Shown here one piece after another: positions 1 to 11,754 of a DNA stretch of 64,000 bases (its first letter is position 1; each line of letters opens with the position of its first letter). This DNA is from Volvariella volvacea V23 (taxonomy: Eukaryota; Basidiomycota; Agaricomycetes; Agaricales; Pluteaceae). Position numbers and translations under genes: made by a program. The stretch is taken from positions 628,467 to 692,466 of the forward strand of contig KB722750.1 of assembly GCA_000349905.1 (NCBI GenBank), read 5' to 3'. The notes under the pieces are model-generated. The model was not told the origin of the DNA, did no database searches, and was given only the letters and a program-made list of their open reading frames with translations.

Positions 1-167
1 AATGTAGACGCTTGGTGGGCGTCAGAATATCGGGTGTTTATGTTGAGGGCTCTTACGAGCCCTGACAGTGGGTGTAGATGCTTGTGAGTGCCTGAATGTG
101 GGTGTAGACGCTTGGTGGGTGCTTGAATGTTGGGCATTTATGTCAGGGCTTGTAAGAGCCCCTGACA
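1..167 (-). repeat. LTR-like terminus, inverted, cut by the window edge
   Basis: Read on the minus strand from 167, this begins TGTCAGGGGCTCTTACAAG and resembles the first bases of the direct repeats at 658 and 4913, which begin TGTCAAGGCTCATAAGAGC and TGTCAAAGCTCGTAAGAGC. The same start recurs at 67, so about 100 bp of the terminus is duplicated within this copy. Between the two starts lie degenerate units related to GGGTGTAGACGCTTG. The rest of the element lies outside the window. Confidence 0.5.
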
Positions 168-657
168 AGCATCACAATTACCCCCACTTAGAATTGAAAG
201 CAAATCCTGCTTGTTGTGCACATTTTTCAATGCTTTTTACAAGTGTATCATTGTTCATGGCATTATCAAGCATAAAGACAAAAATCTATGAATAGTATTT
301 GCAAGTGAGGACAGGACATGCATGTCAAAAGCAATGGAATCATATCCGCTTTTTGATTCCAAGCCTCATCAACATTTCCCACACAAGCTCTATCATATTT
401 TCTCCCAAATGCTCCCCAATTATCTCACAAAAGTCAATGAGAAGTTCCTCTTTGGTTTGTCAGTTATGCTGTCAGTGCACCATCTTAAAACTCAAAACTC
501 ACTGAGATCACCTTTTTTTGTTGATGTAGTGTGCAACAATAGCCATGAATGCATAGTTATTGCTTAAAGTTCATGCATTAAGGGAGATACTGATTTTCCT
601 CTCAACCTCTTTCTGTTTTGAGGTCAGCAAGCAGCATACGGATCATTATTTTATAAA

Positions 658-1410
658 TGTCAAGGCTCATAAGAGCCCTTGATATAAACATCTAACATTT
701 AAATGCCTATTAAACATTTATATACCAACAGGCACTAACCAAGCATCTACACCTCCATCCAGATGCCCACTAAGTGTTTTCATTATTTTATTTTCCTTTT
801 TTTTCTTTTTTTTTGTTTACATTCTCTTTACTATATCTTCAATACATAATACGTATTATCCTATTTTCCCTCTTATGCATCATCATTACCTACAAATATC
901 TACTTATTCATACCCTACACCCTCATTTATGATATTCATTCTCACTCTACCTGTCTCCACTCTTTTTCTTATGGTATACCTTTTGTTTTTTATTGCATCC
1001 AATAACTCAATCTTGTTTTAGATGAACATGTGTTGAGTCAGAGGATCAATTATAATCTTATATAACTCCGTTCACTTCCCACATTAACTACGCATGATAC
1101 AGGCTTACACATACATGCCGACTTAGCTTATATGTCTCTTGGTCTGTGCGCTACATTTTTTGCTCAGGACTCCCATTTTGTTACTTTCATTCCCCCACTT
1201 TTCTTCACCCAAGAAATTATATCTCTTTATTTATCTTTATTTATCTTCAAATAATATATATACCATACTGCTCTTGCCACTTATTCCTTAGCTTTAAAGA
1301 TTCTTTGCTTGGAAATAGGTAAGCAATTACAAGTTAGCCTTTTCTTTCCACCCCTTTACTTATATTTTTTTGTTTGGGAATAGAATCTGAGTATTTGCTT
1401 TTTTTTAACA
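658..1410 (+). repeat. Direct LTR-like repeat, left copy
   Basis: Starts TGTCAAGGCTC and ends near the AACA at 1407-1410. It shares with 4913-5640 an ordered series of blocks: the inverted pair around AAGAGC, a T/C-rich run, CATAATACGTATTATCC, CATACCCTACACCCTCAT, GAACATGTGT, GTGCGCTACA, CAGGACTCCCA, TTTATCTTTATTTATCTTCAA, ATATATACCATACTGCTCTTG, and GGGAATAGAATCTGAGTATT near the end. This copy carries T or A at many sites where the right copy has C or G. Confidence 0.6.
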
Positions 1411-2537
1411 ACAAATTTCAAACATTTTTTTGGTTGATTTGAATGTATCTTCACTGAGCTTCATCATGTGCCTCTTCATTGCATCTTGGTGGGGGATGTG
1501 AAGTGTTGGCAAGGGATGGTGTGCATACATGAGCATATCCTGAAATTTTGTGTGGGCAACCTCCTCAAATGGCTGATCGCATGCTACCTGCCACTCTGTG
1601 ATGAGCTGTTCAAACTTCTCTTGATCCCATGGCTCCTATTACATGCTGAGTAATCTTAATGATGATTATAACATAACAGGACAATATAAATTGTGGCTGC
1701 CTTTTTTTGTCGATGGAATGCATCAGCAATATTCTCCAATACAATCTTCAATGTCTTCAGATATGCTTGGGCTTGATTGTTATTGAGAACCTTACAGCTA
1801 GCAGCAATCTCAATTTCTTCAGGTGTTGGTTTGTCACCCCATGCTTTAAGAACCTTATACAATTGATACATAAAAGGTACTGCATTCTTGAGATTATTAA
1901 CAAGCACTATGAAGATCAAGTTAATTGAAATGAAGAGTATAGAAAGCCAAGCACACTTGTTAAATTGTACTTTGATGCCTTTCAAATTGTGACAACTTAC
2001 TTTACACCATGAAAACACTTGAAATACTTATTGCCATCAACTTTTGTTGACCCATCACTTATATACTCAACTTCCTCATAAAAGTAGTAGATTAAACTTT
2101 GTTTTGCTGGCTAGTAAGGAGGTAGTCAATAGTCATGCATCAGCATCACAAGAACCAAACCACAAACCTTGCCTCCTTTGGTGTAACTCGGACCTCCAGC
2201 ATCTTGTGCAGTTAGCTTGCCACCTACCAAGATGTATTCAATGGTGACCAAACCATGGTACAATAGATTCCTTAAGCTGTTGCTTGCACTTTCCTTGTTG
2301 ATGACCTCTTCAACTTGAACCCAAGTAGATTGCTTTCACTTTGCTCCTGCCCTGGGCTCTGTCACTGTCTTTCTCAGTAGGGAATCTGTAATCTGAGTCT
2401 ATGGTAAGCATAGCAATTAAGGAATGAGTGTTAGAGAAGACATATTTCAAAATTGGTAGGTAGATTGTCAATATCAGATATCAAGAATTGTATCCTTATT
2501 CCCTATTTATTTACCGATTATTTAATATTTATTCACA

Positions 2538-2564
2538 TTTTCTTTTCTTTTCTTTTCTTTTCTT
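2538..2564 (+). repeat. (TTTTC)n microsatellite
   Basis: A short perfect run of the pentamer TTTTC inside the AT-rich transposon-like region. No gene is associated with it. Confidence 0.8.
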
Positions 2565-4912
2565 AAGCACCAGGGACCACGTGACTTGCTTACTTAATTC
2601 AGATTAGATTAGATTACATCTTGATCACATGATGCATTACCTTTTGAGCCACCTTCAGAGGTCTCAGGCATCGAGGTATTCTTGGTGGCATCATTAGTCT
2701 TGGAGCCATCATTCCGGCTCATGGCTTATCTCTACCCAATGGGATCTTAGTGATACTGAACACTGGTGATGTCATCATGAAGTCATAAATAGATATCTGT
2801 AGAATAGTCTGAAATACTGTAAACATGTACACATGGACTTTGATGAATATATAAGTGGGCTTGGTTGGCTCTGGGGGTTTTCCTCAGTTTCAACCTTGTC
2901 TACTCTGCCGAGTTAGCTTTGTCTCAAAGACTCTGGTGCAACCTGAATCTACAGGCTACTAAGAGGTGAGTACGCATTGTTAGGATTCTTGTATTTATCT
3001 CGTCTCTCCCGCTGGCTGGTAGTAAGAGTTTTTCGCAACCATGCCACCAGTGATACCTGGGCACCGCCGCGTGGGTGATCTCTTGTAGTAAGCCCATCTG
3101 ATAATGCATATAGATGTGTGCCAAGTAGCTGGTGTTCTCTTTTCTCTTCTATTTATTTCTCTGTGTATTATCTCTGGGCCAAGTGCCCTCGTCACTAACA
3201 TCAGAGTTTTCATTTGTAAAAATTTCATCTAAAACAAAATTGTTATCTTTAATATCTTTATTTTTTTCCCTATTCTTTATATTATATTTAACCTTTTTCT
3301 TTGATGGCTTTGCTCTTGTGCATGGTGCAGCCTGGGATTTGACCACTAGTTCACCATTGGAATTATATTTTTCAGCATCAAGAGCTTTTTTATAGTAAAA
3401 GGAAACCTCCCATTTCTAGTGGCTTGGCTTCTCAGCTTTTGATCTCATAAAAAGGTCTGCAGGCATGAAAAAATGAAAATACCTACTTCCAGCATTGGCA
3501 CCAGTAACTGATATGGATAATGGAGCTCCAGACTTAGTGAGTGGTATGGTGTCAGTTTCTGAGAAATAAAATTTGATCTTGGAAGCATCTTTGAGCTGGT
3601 TAGAAGTGTTGACTGCAGGGTTGATTGCCATCAGCATATACAAAGGGGGACTCAGAGGAAACTATGAAAAAGAGAGAGCAAGGCAGATGAACTCAGATAC
3701 AAGCATAATATCTATTTAAAATGTCCATCACTGGCACAAGCACATCAAAACTATAATCACCACAATATTGGTAATCTGAAATTTAAGACCAAGACTGTTG
3801 CTCGAAATGGAAGGATGAATTACAAGTACAAGACAAGACATGTTAAAAACTTGGATCCTGTCAGAGGACTGTTAGGATAGGACTTACAATTGCCCAAACA
3901 TGACTTACAAAATGTATCTGATATAGTTCACCCTCAGCTTAGAGTACAAAGAGTGCTCAAGGTTGCTGAGGCACCAGGCGCCACAAGCAGGTCAGTTGCT
4001 AGATTAGATACTCCAAAGAAATCCGAAGGGAATTGGGCCAAAACATCTGTTGTGGTGCTGCTTAGGCTGAAGAAGGGGACCATAGAATAGAGGCTGAATA
4101 AAGAGAACAAAGGAAAGAACTCATGAAAATATCACAATCAAGCATTGCAACTACACTTACAACCCTCAGACCACCCTAACACTATAATAACAATCACAGT
4201 GTCGACCAATCAGCTCAGCAGTAATGCCAAGACAAGGCAGGTGGTGATGCAAAGTGAACCACTCAAACAGCCCAGATTGTGATGCAGAGTCAATGACCTG
4301 GATTTGCTAAAGTCAACCACCTCATAGTCCAAATCATAATGCAGAGTCAACAACCTGTCCTCAGTGTAGCACCAGTCAAGAATTTAAGTTGCAATGTGCT
4401 TATTAATAAAATAAGAATGCAAAAATATCAGTAGATTACTTACAGAGCATTGAGGCCACTGTTAGACACACAGAGCCAGGAAAGAGAGGAAAAAGGATGG
4501 GAAGATGTCAATGGAAAAAGGCAAGGAGGATGTAGAAGAAAGGCAAGACAGAATGTGGAAGAAGCCCATATATGGCCATATTGCCTGTATCAATACAGTT
4601 CCCATGGCTTTCCTGGCCGAACCTTCTGGCCCAGACTGTGCTTGTCCTTTAAGCCTTGCAGTATGGGTTGAGAACCCATACCATAAAACTATACACCTAT
4701 ATGTACAGTTACAGTGCACAACTCTATTCCCAATTCGCTAATCTGTGATCTTCAGAATGGAGATTCTGAAAGAAAATCATAGACTCAGACCAACCTCATT
4801 CCAAATCAGAAGAAAATCTTGCCCACTCCAGACTCCCAATGTATGATATCTCAATTGAAGCAAGCAATCATAGTTTCACAATCAGAACATTGAACCCAAC
4901 ATGCATACAAGC

Positions 4913-5640
4913 TGTCAAAGCTCGTAAGAGCTCTTGACATAAACGCCCAACTATTAGATGCCGACCAAGTGTCTATACACCCTTATAAGCACCTGTCAAG
5001 CATTTTTATTATTTCTTTTTTCTTTTCTTTTTTTTTTCTCCACCACATCCTCTTTACTATACCTTTGATACATAATACGTATTATCCCATCCCTTTCATA
5101 CACACCACCTTTACCTACATACATCCACTCATCCATACCCTACACCCTCATCTCCGATACCCATTTTCACCTTACCCAACTCCATTCTCTACATATGGCA
5201 TACCCTTTGTTCCTTATTGCATCCGATGATTCAATCTTGTTCTATATGAACATGTGTCATGTCAGATGACCAGTTATAATCTCATATGACTCTGTCCCCT
5301 TTCCACATTGACTGCATATGACATGGGCTTACACGTACATGCTAACCTAGCTTACATGTCCCCTGGTTTGTGCGCTACACTCTTCACTCAGGACTCCCAC
5401 TTTCTTACTTTCATTCTTACCCCCCACTTCTCTTCACCCAAGAGATTATACCCTTTTATTTATCTTTATTTATCTTCAAGTAGTATATATACCATACTGC
5501 TCTTGCCACCTATTCCCCAGCTTTAAAGATTCTTCGCTTGGGAATAGGTAAGCAACTACAAGCTAGCTTCTTCTTTCCATACCCTTTTACTTACTATTCT
5601 TCGCTTGGGAATAGAATCTGAGTATTCACTTTTTCCTCAA
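4913..5640 (+). repeat. Direct LTR-like repeat, right copy
   Basis: Starts TGTCAAAGCTCG and ends near CTCAA at 5636-5640. Same block order as 658-1410 but richer in C and in intact CpG. For example it has TTCGCTTGGG where the left copy has TTTGCTTGGA, and AAACGCCCAAC where the left copy has AAACATCTAAC. Confidence 0.6.
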
Positions 5641-7560
5641 TATAAGCTACCATCCTGTCGATGACCACCGCTCCATCATGACACTCTCTGTGGAGGTGCT
5701 GATGAGTATATTTGAAGCCATATTTATGGTGGATGTTATAGGACAACTGACCAACAGAGGATCTTGCAAGCGAAGAGTCACAATGCTGAGGTTGAGCATA
5801 CTCAGATAATGGTGGTATCAGTCTAAGAGACAGAATTGATTGATCTGAAGAGCGAAACCCAGAGATACAAGCCTTATATACATGAAGGTTATATTGCCAT
5901 GAACAGGCTAATTTTATTTTTAACTTATTATCCTACTTATAGATGCTCATTATAGATGCCTAGAATATCATTATTAATTTCACTTTCTTTTTATTTTATT
6001 ACATCATTCCTTTACCAGATTAGTCAGCATGATTAGATAAGACAATTACATACATAGGTAATCACAGTTACTACATCAAGTACATTCCCAAATGGCGGTC
6101 ACCTCCAAAAAGATACAAACTGGTTAGTGAATAACTGAGGGAGACCGTTAGGCATATGACCCATAGAATGTACTAGAAATGTGTGTCATAATTGCGCCAT
6201 AGCACGCAATCATTGTGCAAGTATTAGCATAATGGTCTGTGCATAGATAGTTAGATTATCTATAAATACTGAAGCTAGCTGGCAGGTAGCTCCCCAGTTC
6301 TGATCTGGTCTTTACTACCCTTGTTGAGCTGCGCAGCCTAAGTAACCCAGTACCTCTACTCCAATGACCAAAATATACACTCATTACAATATGAGTACTC
6401 ACAGTGGTAAGCAGATCATCATTAATCTTTCTTCTTATCTGGTCAATGTGGAGTGAGATGCTTCATGTGCATCCACCAACCACTGTGTATCGTTTCATAC
6501 GGATGACTTAAGGTCTGTCCCCTAATGAGGGTAAAGTCTGTCTTCTCATTCTTTTATATTTATTCTGTCATGCTACTCATTGGGGTTAGCGAGCGCTTGA
6601 TGCAGTCACTGACATATATGTATATATTTGTTATTATTTGTAGCACATTAACTAATCGATCTACCAGCTTGATGAAAGTCATGTGACTACTTAGAGGACT
6701 AATAGCTAAGTATAGTACCATGTACATAACTAGAAGTATTCTAGGATATTCTACAAGATACAGCATGACATAAGTCATGATGCAATCAGAGATCTAACAA
6801 GAGTTCTAGAGTACTCTGGAACCATCTATAGATGTTATGACTGAAGGACGTCAATGAAAGGTATGGAATATGGTATGTGACAAGTAAGTGCTTATACTAG
6901 CACATAGATGTTATGACTGAAGGACGTCAATGAAAGGTATGGAATATGGTATGTGACAAGTAAGTGCTTATACTAGCACATTATGAGTAACTGCTCAAGG
7001 TGTCTAAGAACACTTGAGGAATAACCCAAGGGTTAACCACTCTAGGTGCTTAAGGCTTGGCTAGCACTTAAGGTAAGAGGGCATCTATGAGATAGCCACT
7101 AGGTAGCAGCAACTTAGTATATCCAAGGCTTATAACCAGCACTTAGAATACAAGAGTGTGAAGACATTTAGGAATATTACTACTAGGGCATATAATGTAA
7201 CCTAGGAGGTGATAGCCACTTATAGTGTCCAAGGTAAAGTAGTTACTTGTGTTATAAGGGCATCCAAGGTTAAGGATGAGTGCTAAGAAGAAGTGAAGTG
7301 ATAAGAAGGAAGGGATAATTGGATGTTGATGATATAATCATGCAACAAACATGACCAAACATGGAAAACTGTGACAGTGGGCCCCTTCAAACAAAATTAT
7401 TTGTCTTTGTCAATGAGGCCTGATAGTCCTGATCAGTCCTGATTAGTACTGAAGGTCCTGATGGTCCTGATGCTAAGTAAAAAGGTTTTAGCTAAATGGT
7501 TAGCAAATCAGGAAATGCATAATAAAGTAATACAAATTTTCAAACTTACATCAGGGTTTT
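5641..7560. other. AT-rich transposon-like debris, no gene recognised
   Basis: No open frame here has recognisable protein similarity. A stretch at about 6130-6420 contains TATAAATAC at 6259-6267 followed by C/T-rich sequence, which is reminiscent of a solo LTR, but no second copy is present in the window to confirm it. The 76-bp tandem duplication lies in this interval. Confidence 0.4.
6829..6980 (+). repeat. Perfect 76-bp tandem duplication
   Basis: Two head-to-tail copies, 6829-6904 and 6905-6980, each starting TAGATGTTATGACTGAAGG and ending CTTATACTAGCACA. I could see no difference between them, so the duplication is young compared with the surrounding decayed repeats. Confidence 0.9.
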
Positions 7561-7610
7561 GAGATTGTTGTTGATAACTTAAATATGGTGGGCGGTATTG
7601 GAACAAGGCA

Positions 7611-7910
7611 AAGACACTTTTATTTCAACATATAGGCAGATACATTGTGATTGAATATACCAGTGATACTAAGTTGTATATGGTCTGTGTCAGTCCAAGT
7701 GGAAAACTTATTCACACATCTCATTTGTATGCTGTTGTCCTGCCAATGGTGTGTATTAATATTTTCTTTCCATTTTTAAATCTAAATATTTATTTTCTAG
7801 AATGCTACACATGAGGATGTCAATTGTAAACCCTCCTGAGGATCCTGAGGGTCCTGAATGTCCTGAACGTCCTGATTCCGTGCCAAGACATTCAGGACCT
7901 TGGGTACCGA
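7611..7910 (+). mobile_element. Possible retroelement integrase C-terminal relic and linker
   Basis: The plus-strand frame around 7629-7750 reads GRYIVIEY, then VCVSPSGKLIHTSHL. This loosely resembles the GPY/F module at the end of gypsy-type integrases (a G-P-Y start, then an IHxxFHVS-like segment). It is followed at about 7835-7880 by a Pro/Glu-rich repeat (PEDPEGPECPERPD). The frame is short and interrupted. The assignment is tentative; other transposon fragments are possible. Confidence 0.25.
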
Positions 7911-8121
7911 TCAGTACTGGACCCTCCAATGTCAAGGGTTTTTGTCCGAAAAAGCCCTCCATACGTATTGGATGAATATGATTACAATGTCATCGGAATT
8001 GCCAAGCCAACACGACTCTCACAAGTTTGTTGCGCATGGCGGTCGGTCGTTATCGGACGTATGCCCAAAGCTTGGTCCACAATCAATATATAATTTCAGA
8101 AGGGAATTGTGCAATTGGTAG

Positions 8122-9213
8122 AGCTCTGACTCATCCGGACGGGGCGACTCATGTCCCCTCGAACTGATGCTCCGCACCAAGCGTGATACGTTGGCCATTC
8201 TCAGGCTCCTCCTTCCATATTCCGATCGATGGCACAGGATCTGGTTTTGTCTGACCCCCGAATGCGAACCAGCCTTTTCACTTGCGACTCCCAGCAATCT
8301 TGTAGCCGTTTTCGAGCTGTCCACTCACGATCGTGCCGTAAAGGACCAGTTTTGGGTAGTCAATCGCTCGAAACAGCTTCGGCAAGTTTTCTGGGAAGGT
8401 ATCATACCCCAATCAACACCGTGGGCGCAGATCGAAGATGTCGGTGTAGGCTGTGATAGTATTCAAATTCTTCAGAATGTCTTGCCTCAACTTACGCGCC
8501 TCACAACTCTTTATGCTCGCATTTATCAATCTGATCCACCGCAAAATAACCCACCCATAAAGCTGCCTCTCCTCTGTACACTCCATATCATAGGCCCCTA
8601 TGCGATCACGTTGCTGGATTGCATACTCGCACCATAGCTAAAGGACCTGCATGTTGATCTTTCCCATCGACATCGTCGTAGAGCCGGAGAGGTTCACCTG
8701 CCATCCGTTACTCGATTTCTCGAGTGCTCAGCGTGTTCATTGGATGTGCTATCCCTCGACGTGTACGATGATATGGATGAACCACATTTACCTGAATTCC
8801 TTCTACGATCAAGGCACAATACAAAGGCTTTAAGAGAACTCTGTTTAATGTGTAAAAATCCCCCGGACGACGCAATCCTGCTGCTGGGCACTCCCGCACC
8901 ACCACATGTGCAACTTCTACCTTCCCTTGAATCATTTTATTTGAGAGGGGGCTTTCCACGCACTGATGGGCTTCTTGGTTCCATGATCCGGTCGCGTTTT
9001 CTGCATGGATCATTGCGAAGTGTCTACCTTAACATATACCGCAAGGACGCTCACGATCAAGATGTTTTGATGCTTGAATCACTCAAGAGGGGGGCGAGAT
9101 GTGGACTGGTCTATTGCCATAACTTGATTAGATGTGCTCATATTTTGGTGCCAGGTTGCAGAACACGTCGTAGTGTTATTGCGAAGACGACCGTGGTGAC
9201 ACATATATTCTAG
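8122..9213 (+). pseudogene. F-box/LRR-like protein, broken by an in-frame stop
   Basis: One plus-strand frame stays open from about 8122 to 9213 apart from a single TAG at 8635-8637. The segments on both sides are in the same frame and read as one protein of the agaric F-box/LRR type: a segment LRLLLPYSDRWHRIW like the post-F-box region of these proteins, then leucine-rich stretches (LPQLTRLTTLYARI, LPLLCTLHIIG, and LPSLESFYLRG after the stop). No F-box motif or convincing ATG start is visible upstream, so the 5' end is also missing or degraded. A short intron spanning the stop cannot be excluded, but no good donor/acceptor pair surrounds it. It lies next to a bona fide F-box gene on the opposite strand but is not obviously its paralogue. 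Confidence 0.5.
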
Positions 9214-9330
9214 TCATAATATAATCAGTGCGCCATCCCCTGATTTCTTGAGACAAGAGCTGGGGTGTATCCCGTAATTACAAGCAACCTATGTACGCAA
9301 ACAAGTAACTCGCCTGAATGAGGCAATTAT

Positions 9331-10546
9331 TTAATGTCGTCTTGACGAGCCATCCCAGCCCTCTTGCAAGTACCCATCATCGTGAAAACCCCAAAACCAC
9401 CTCCATAGCGCAGTTGGAATGGTTTGTTTGACTACTGACTTCGGTTCATTTCGTCGATAATGAAAATACTCCTCTTGAGATGCCCTCGATGACACCATCC
9501 GTGCAATGCTGACGTAGAATAGATTGTTGTTGCTTTGGAGAAGTATATTTGCCAATTGATCTCGGTGAACGACATCCATCCAAGGTGCAGGTAGGTCGGA
9601 AATTATCCACCACCGAAGCTTTGGCATATGGTAGTTGATGGGTTGTCCCTGAAGCCAACTCAAAGCGTCAAACTGTGGTTGATGGAACCACGGCTCGATT
9701 ACAACGCCAACATTGTAGGAATTTATCACTTACTCCAACATCGATGTAGCTCAAAGCGACCTCTAAAACTTCCAGATTTACGATATACGTCACGATTTTT
9801 GGCAGCATGGATAAACCCAATCTCCAATCAAAGACCAGCTTACGCAGTTGTTTCAGCGACGATAGCAATCCCGGATTGATTTCTGTAGTGTATCGGTCAT
9901 CGCGGTGTTGTTCCCAGAAGACTTCCGTAACAGTAGGACAGAAGGGAAGTATCGACGCCAGTGTCGCACGACTACCGTAAACACGGACAAGAGAAGAAAG
10001 CGAGAGTGTCTTCACACTGTTTGCGGCCTGAGTACCTGGATACCATGTGAAGGCAAACTGAAGGGATAAAGTGGTAATCATGCGTTGAGAGCCTGATAAC
10101 CACGATAACAATCGTTCTTTGCGTGTAAAAAAGTAAAGGTTTGAATAGAAGGCCTCAAGCTGGAAGGTCGCAAGTTCGAGATGATCCATGAGTTCATCGT
10201 CGATTGCATGCCCGTTGAGCCCTAACTGCTTCAAATTTCGTAAAGCAGGTACTGCAGAGGAGAGTAGACACGTGAATGGGTCGTCTGGGGCGTTGGAGAT
10301 AAAATACATCCAGCTGTAAACAAGGTCCGACAGAGATTGTGAGTTTATGATAGTATGCAGGAATTGGCGCTGTTGCTCCGGGTTGCGCAGGACGATGTGG
10401 CGGTAGAGTACTCGCGTAGCTTCCTGATGAGTCATTCGAGAGGTGAGAGACATAGCAAGGAGGGTAGTCGTGTCTCCATTGAGTTGTTCAGTAATCGGTC
10501 GATAGAGCTCTGGTGGAAAATGCAGGGCTTTGTGGTGCGTCCCCAT
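9331..10546 (-). CDS. F-box domain protein (paralogue of the gene at 24280-25419)
   Basis: Predicted 384-aa protein in two exons, 10546-9734 and 9672-9331. The 61-nt intron (9673-9733) starts GTAAGT, ends CCACAG, and is phase 0. Splicing joins ALSYIDVG to FDALSWLQG and restores alignment with the second F-box gene of this window, which shares MPKLRW and the C-terminal DGYLxxGWDG. The N-terminus (FPPELYRPITEQL, then TSRMTHQEATRVLYRHI) is an F-box, the motif that binds Skp1 in SCF ubiquitin ligases. The rest is probably a degenerate leucine-rich substrate-binding region. The start is the first ATG before the F-box. Such proteins are numerous and fast-evolving in Agaricomycetes. The substrate is unknown. 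Confidence 0.8.
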
Positions 10547-11754
10547 GGCTACTGCAGACTAGGATAAACACAGAACAAGCTAGCAAAGTGTTTAGTTAAC
10601 ATACGCGAGGGCCGTGTCAACTATCGCCTACTGACTTGGATCAACTGGCAATTGCGTGGCACCGACGCCACCGCCATTTATGGTTGTACGGCAAGTGCCG
10701 ATGCCAACAAGAGCGCTGGACAGCAGTGACGACAGGAAGAGCGCCCGCTGCTGTTGTTTGTATGGGATGAATCTCCCTTGCTTGGCGAGGTCTAGATCCT
10801 GTGTTGAGCTACAAGCCAGGGCGTGCTATTTTCAATGCTGATCCGATGGAGCGACATCCGAAATCTTGGCTATGGGTTTATAGGTAGGTGCACTGCTCAA
10901 GGTTTCAATGAGTTAGTATGGGGAAACTTACAAACATTTTCTGCATGGCAAGGTCATTTATTATCTGCATCGACCATCACAAGCACTACCAAACCTGTGG
11001 TAGCTTGAAACGTCGCCAGGGGTCTTTCATCCTGAATGCACTCCAGGCCGTGGATCCTACTTTAGAAAGACAGGGGAAAGTTCCCGAGAAACTGTGGACC
11101 AAAGTAAAGCCCCAGGCCTAGCACGTTGGAGCATCGAATAGCCGATGTCAGTTTCAATGCTGGTGGCGTTGATCGGCGGTGAAAAACGACAAGCTGTGGG
11201 GTATTAATCGTATAGGAATATAAGAGGTCCGACATGACATCGGAGTATCGGTAGGCGAAGAAAAAGATCATAACAGGGAGCCAAGTCAAAAAGGAAAATC
11301 AAGGACGATCAAAGGGCAAGGATTAGTTTGATGAGGCGTGTAAGTCGCTGATTTTGGTGGTATATCAAAGGGAAAAGGATGGGCACTCCACCAGCAAAGC
11401 CAATGCTGTCTAGGGGTGAAATAGAGGGCATGCTAGGTATTTTGTGTGCTTCAATGACATGGACGAGGGCATTCAACCGTTCCAACGATTTCGTGGCATA
11501 AAGCGACCCCACGTCGTGATCAGGGATCACGATGCGCCTGACTTGGTTGTATTGTAATTGAGCTAGGCAAAAGTCGAATGGTATTGAGGAATAGGGGTTT
11601 CGAGGCACATTGGCCCACAGATATGATGCTGAGCCCTGTCGATCCATTCTCAAGTGGGGTTGATAGAAACGAGTCGAGGGTGGCTCATCTCATGGACAAC
11701 TCTAGCCCTCAAGCAAAGTGGGGTGAGCCTCGTTACTCCACGCTACTGCTCTAA
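10547..11754. other. Intergenic, no recognised gene
   Basis: About 1.2 kb between the F-box gene and the P450 pseudogene. The minus strand has a 100-codon frame (11647-11309, MDRQGSASYLWANVP at its start) followed by a second open stretch (11289-11062). I recognise neither; together they could be an eroded gene, but no splice pair convincingly joins them. Confidence 0.4.

Larger units (their letters stand above)
658..5640 (+). mobile_element. Degenerate non-autonomous LTR-retrotransposon-like element
   Basis: Two diverged repeats of about 0.75 kb in the same orientation (658-1410 and 4913-5640) bracket about 3.5 kb with no reading frame that resembles gag, protease, reverse transcriptase, RNase H or integrase. 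The layout fits a decayed non-autonomous LTR element. I could not identify a convincing primer-binding site, polypurine tract or matching target-site duplication, so it could instead be two independent insertions of one repeat. The interior is AT-rich and full of stop codons. Confidence 0.4.

Noticed and set aside
653..5650. Target-site duplication around the LTR-like pair
   Set aside because: The flanks (ATAAA on the left, ATATA or TATAA on the right) do not match exactly and are AT-rich, so the resemblance may be chance.
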